Positions 61,643 through 64,000 of a DNA stretch of 64,000 nucleotides are shown here, in pieces; position 1 is the stretch's first letter; every line of letters starts with the position of its first letter. Below the pieces are notes generated by a model. That model did no database searches. It was not told where the DNA came from and saw only the letters and a program-made list of their open reading frames with translations. A program made the translations under genes and the position numbers. Origin of the DNA: Halomonas sp. A40-4 (lineage in GTDB: Bacteria > Pseudomonadota > Gammaproteobacteria > Pseudomonadales > Halomonadaceae); contig NZ_CP065230.1 in NCBI RefSeq assembly GCF_015767635.1, positions 806,001 to 870,000 on the forward strand, read 5' to 3'.

Positions 61643-62383
61643 ATGAACGCAAGCAAGATTTTACAGCAACTGATGCAACAGGCAGGCGGTAGCCAGAAGG
61701 GCGGCAGCAGTGGTGGCGTCGATGTCAAAGGCATGCTGAGTGGCCTCTCTAAACAGCTCGGCGGGAGTGACCAGGGCGGAAAGTCCAGCGGCAGTTCATC
61801 AAGCGGGTTCGATATGAAAAGCCTGCTGGGTGGCGGTGCCATGGGCATGTTGGTCGGCTCCAAGCGCGGCCGAAAGCTAGGCGGTAAAGCGCTTAAGTAC
61901 GGGGCGGTTGCCGGTGTTGGCATGCTGGCTTGGAAAGCCTGGCAGAGCTCACAGGAGAATAAGAACGCGTCCGGTGAATCCCAGAGCAGCGCCGAAGGTG
62001 AGCGCGTCGAAGTGCTGGATGGCGAATTCCAGGAGCGCCGCAGTCTGGAGTTACTGCAGGCCATGATCATGGCCGCCCGTGCCGATGGCCATATTGATGA
62101 ACAAGAGCAGGCATTGATCACCGAGCAGATTGATGAGTTGGGTGCCGACGAGGAAATGCACCGCTGGGTCGAGCAGCAGCTCAAAGCACCGCTGGACGCT
62201 CAGGCCCTGGCGCGCGAGGCAGACTCCCCCCAGGCGGCACGGGAAATGTATTTGATCAGCGTCGCCGTCACCGATGAGCAAAATCCCATGGAGCGTGCCT
62301 GGTTGGATCAGTTGGCAAACGCACTGGCGCTAACGCCGGATATGGTTCGAGAACTTGAACATCAAGCTCAGCAGGCCGGTTAA
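61643..62383 (+). CDS. DUF533/TerB-like tellurite-resistance-domain protein
   Basis: A 246-residue protein. A glycine/serine-rich low-complexity N-terminus (about 1-60) is followed by a GGGAMGMLVGSKRGRKLGGKAL KYGAVAGVGMLAWKAW glycine-zipper membrane-type segment and a C-terminal TerB helical domain (LLQAMIMAARADGHIDEQEQ). It resembles E. coli YebE. Function is unknown. The ribosome site is AGGAG before ATG 61643, and its stop overlaps the pgpA start. Confidence 0.87.
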   Translation: MNASKILQQLMQQAGGSQKGGSSGGVDVKGMLSGLSKQLGGSDQGGKSSGSSSSGFDMKSLLGGGAMGMLVGSKRGRKLGGKALKYGAVAGVGMLAWKAWQSSQENKNASGESQSSAEGERVEVLDGEFQERRSLELLQAMIMAARADGHIDEQEQALITEQIDELGADEEMHRWVEQQLKAPLDAQALAREADSPQAAREMYLISVAVTDEQNPMERAWLDQLANALALTPDMVRELEHQAQQAG

Positions 62384-62862
62384 TGCTCGAGACACTCAAT
62401 TTGTGGATTGCCACGGGGCTTGGCTTGGGCCAGGCTCCATTTGCGCCGGGAACGCTGGGCTCGCTGTTGGGTATTCCCATTGCCTGGTGGTTACTGACGC
62501 GTCCGCTCTCTCAGCAGGCGATGGTGGTGGGGGTGTTGTTGGTCGTGGCGGTGCCTATTTGCCAGTTGGCATCGCAGCACTTTATTGATGCCGACCACGG
62601 CAGCATCGTGGTCGATGAATACGTCGCCTTTCCGCTGGCGGTGTTAGGGCTTCAGATGGCACGCCAGCCATTGGTCATGGCGTTGGCGTTTGCCGTCTAT
62701 CGATTCTTCGATAGCCTAAAGCCGCCGCCGATTCACATGGCCGAGCTGGTAGATGGTGGTTTGGGGGTCGTGTTGGATGATGTGCTGGCGGCGGCGGTCA
62801 CCTGGGTGGTAGTTGCCACGGGGTTGTTCATCTGGCAGCGCTCTCAACGACGCAGCGTTTAA
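62383..62862 (+). CDS. pgpA: Phosphatidylglycerophosphatase A
   Basis: A 159-residue inner-membrane phosphatase that converts phosphatidylglycerophosphate to phosphatidylglycerol. The family motifs GLGLGQAPFAPGTLGSLLGI near the N-terminus, SIVVDEYVAFPLAV and YRFFDSLKPPPIH, and GGLGVVLDDVLAA are all clear. The ATG overlaps the TerB stop by 1 bp. Confidence 0.95.
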   Translation: MLETLNLWIATGLGLGQAPFAPGTLGSLLGIPIAWWLLTRPLSQQAMVVGVLLVVAVPICQLASQHFIDADHGSIVVDEYVAFPLAVLGLQMARQPLVMALAFAVYRFFDSLKPPPIHMAELVDGGLGVVLDDVLAAAVTWVVVATGLFIWQRSQRRSV

Positions 62863-62888
62863 CGACGAGCGCTGTGCCGGACGCATAA

Positions 62889-62919
62889 AAACGCCGCAGG
62901 CCAAAAGCCTGCGGCGTTT
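62889..62919. terminator. Bidirectional terminator between pgpA and the aldehyde dehydrogenase
   Basis: AAACGCCGCAGGC (62889-62901) and GCCTGCGGCGTTT (62907-62919) form a perfect 13-bp stem with a 5-nt loop. A-rich sequence precedes it and TTT closes the stem, so it should stop transcripts from both convergent genes. Confidence 0.88.
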
Positions 62920-62944
62920 GCGTATCGGCTGGTGTGTCGTGCGG

Positions 62945-64000
62945 TTACTCCTTGACGACAATGACCGACTTGACGTTGACGAATTCATGCATGCCGAAGC
63001 CGCCGTGTTCACGCCCGTAGCCGGAATCCTTCACGCCGCCAAAGGGCATTTCCGGGGTGGCGACGCCAAAGCCGTTGATGAACACCATGCCGGTATCGAA
63101 ATACTGGCTGGCAAGCTCGGTGGCGCGCTTCACATCCTTGGAGATGATACCGCCCCCCAGGCCATAACGGCTGTCGTTGGCGATGCGCATGGCGTCTTCA
63201 TCATCTTTGGCGCGAATCAACGCGGCCACCGGGCCAAACAGCTCGTCATCGTAGGCGGGCTGGCCGGGGGTCACATTATCCAGAACGGTCACCGGGTAGA
63301 AGGCACCTTTGCCTTCCGGCTTCTCACCACCGCAGAGGATCTTCGCGCCTTTGCGCACGCTTTCTTCCACCTGCTCGTGAAGGCCGTCGCGAAGATCGAC
63401 ACGGGCCATTGGGCCTAGGTCGCTATCTTCTTTGGTCGGGTCGCCCGCTTTCAAGTCCTTCATACGTGCCACATAGCGCTCTTTGAAGGCTTCGTAGTTT
63501 TTCTCGGTGACCACAAAGCGTTTTGCCGCTACACAGGTTTGGCCGCCGTTAAACACGCGACCGGTCACGCAGGTATCTACCGCAACGTCCAGGTCGGCAT
63601 CGTCCAGCACTAAGTAAGCATCGTTGGAGCCAAGCTCGAGTACCGTCTTTTTCAGATGCTCGGCTGCCTTGGCAGCGACCTTGCGGCCTGCACCGTCGCT
63701 GCCGGTCAGCGTGACGCCGCGCACCGCTTTGTGAGCGATAATTTCGTCGGAGACGTCATGAGAGATTACCAGCGTGCGGAAGACGTTTTCTGGCAGGCCC
63801 GCCTCGCGGTAGATTTTCTCAAGCAGCAGGCCACTGCCGGTGACGCATTCGGCATGCTTCAGCAGCACGGCATTGCCCGCCATGATGTTGGCGATCGAAT
63901 AACGTACGACCTGGTAGGCGGGGAAGTTCCACGGCTGAATACCGTAGATGACGCCCATCGGTGAATAGGTCACGATGCCGCGCTCACCGTTGCTCGGGTT
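62945..64000 (-). CDS. NAD(P)-dependent aldehyde dehydrogenase, succinate-semialdehyde type (partial, 5' end outside window)
   Basis: About 352 residues are present; the frame is open to base 64000 and the N-terminus lies beyond. Visible are the cofactor segment VIYGIQPWNFPAYQVVR, the catalytic Glu in VLELGSNDAYLVLDDADLD, the nucleophile Cys in NGGQTCVAAKRFVV and the C-terminal NGFGVATPEMPFGGVKDSGY. The pattern matches GabD/Sad-like succinate-semialdehyde dehydrogenases, but glutarate or other semialdehydes are possible. Confidence 0.92.
   Translation of the reverse strand, partial: NPSNGERGIVTYSPMGVIYGIQPWNFPAYQVVRYSIANIMAGNAVLLKHAECVTGSGLLLEKIYREAGLPENVFRTLVISHDVSDEIIAHKAVRGVTLTGSDGAGRKVAAKAAEHLKKTVLELGSNDAYLVLDDADLDVAVDTCVTGRVFNGGQTCVAAKRFVVTEKNYEAFKERYVARMKDLKAGDPTKEDSDLGPMARVDLRDGLHEQVEESVRKGAKILCGGEKPEGKGAFYPVTVLDNVTPGQPAYDDELFGPVAALIRAKDDEDAMRIANDSRYGLGGGIISKDVKRATELASQYFDTGMVFINGFGVATPEMPFGGVKDSGYGREHGGFGMHEFVNVKSVIVVKE

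Noticed and set aside
1-64000. CRISPR arrays, tRNA or rRNA genes, insertion sequences, prophage
   Set aside because: No spaced direct repeats, no RNA-gene signatures, no transposase or integrase frames were seen.

Overview
The window looks like chromosomal DNA of a halophilic gammaproteobacterium of the Halomonas type. This is inferred from overall gene content: YejM/PbgA-like sulfatase, SbcCD, TerB/DUF533, PgpA, a fused MFS-Aas acyltransferase, AzlCD, MsrPQ, and a G+C-rich genome with gammaproteobacterial ribosome-binding sites. No rRNA, tRNA, CRISPR array, insertion sequence or phage gene was found. Most of the window is accessory metabolism, transport and regulation, with core genes at the right end.

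Layout. 1-6.5 kb: an EamA transporter/LysR pair, an HTH fragment, a frameshifted AraC gene beside a TauE/SafE permease, a RhuM-Fic protein, a small membrane-protein gene with an in-frame stop, DUF1330 and cupin genes. 6.6-17 kb: a carotenoid operon on the minus strand, read crtE, ABC ATPase, ABC permease, crtZ, fni (type II IPP isomerase), crtY, crtI, crtB. It encodes a route from IPP/DMAPP to zeaxanthin and lies directly downstream of a two-component system transcribed in the same direction. 17.4-21.5 kb: a YejM-like protein, a small AT-rich membrane gene, a lipoprotein hydrolase and RidA. 21.5-30 kb: an envelope-stress-like module (histidine kinase, response regulator and MipA, divergent from an RND adaptor, an RND pump and a Tat-exported amidohydrolase). 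30-36.8 kb: a paralogue of the broken membrane gene, the last 50 codons of a lost RND pump, maa, SDR/AraC, a frameshifted RidA with a LysR gene, and a GltB-like FMN protein. 36.8-48 kb: MsrPQ, a coupled DUF2157/DUF4401/GDYXXLXY trio, LysR/isochorismatase, an ABM protein, two pirins, and an MscS channel. 47.7-52.6 kb: a decay zone with a wrecked hydrolase, an Aas gene cut at its C-terminal hinge, and a LysR/EamA pair fused by deletion. 52.6-55.8 kb: AzlCD with its XRE-cupin regulator, a CsrB/RsmZ-like small RNA and a CDP-alcohol phosphatidyltransferase. 56-64 kb: a DASS anion symporter, sbcDC, TerB/DUF533, pgpA and an aldehyde dehydrogenase that runs off the end.

Main points of interest. (1) A plus-strand RNA of about 185 nt at 54.97-55.15 kb is a string of small hairpins, nearly all with AGGA or GGA in the loop, ending in a strong terminator. 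This is the architecture of a CsrA/RsmA-sequestering RNA. (2) The carotenoid operon carries an ABC-2 transporter where many clusters have crtX, and G+C changes sharply inside it near 11.3 kb. (3) Both two-component systems lie beside GTAAGW-N5-GTAAGW direct repeats. (4) The AzlCD regulator has a dimer-of-dimers operator (two abutting GTTC-N8-GAAC sites). (5) Around nine broken or remnant genes occur in 64 kb. Three of the lesions lie in or beside short homopolymers, so sequencing error must be excluded for those.
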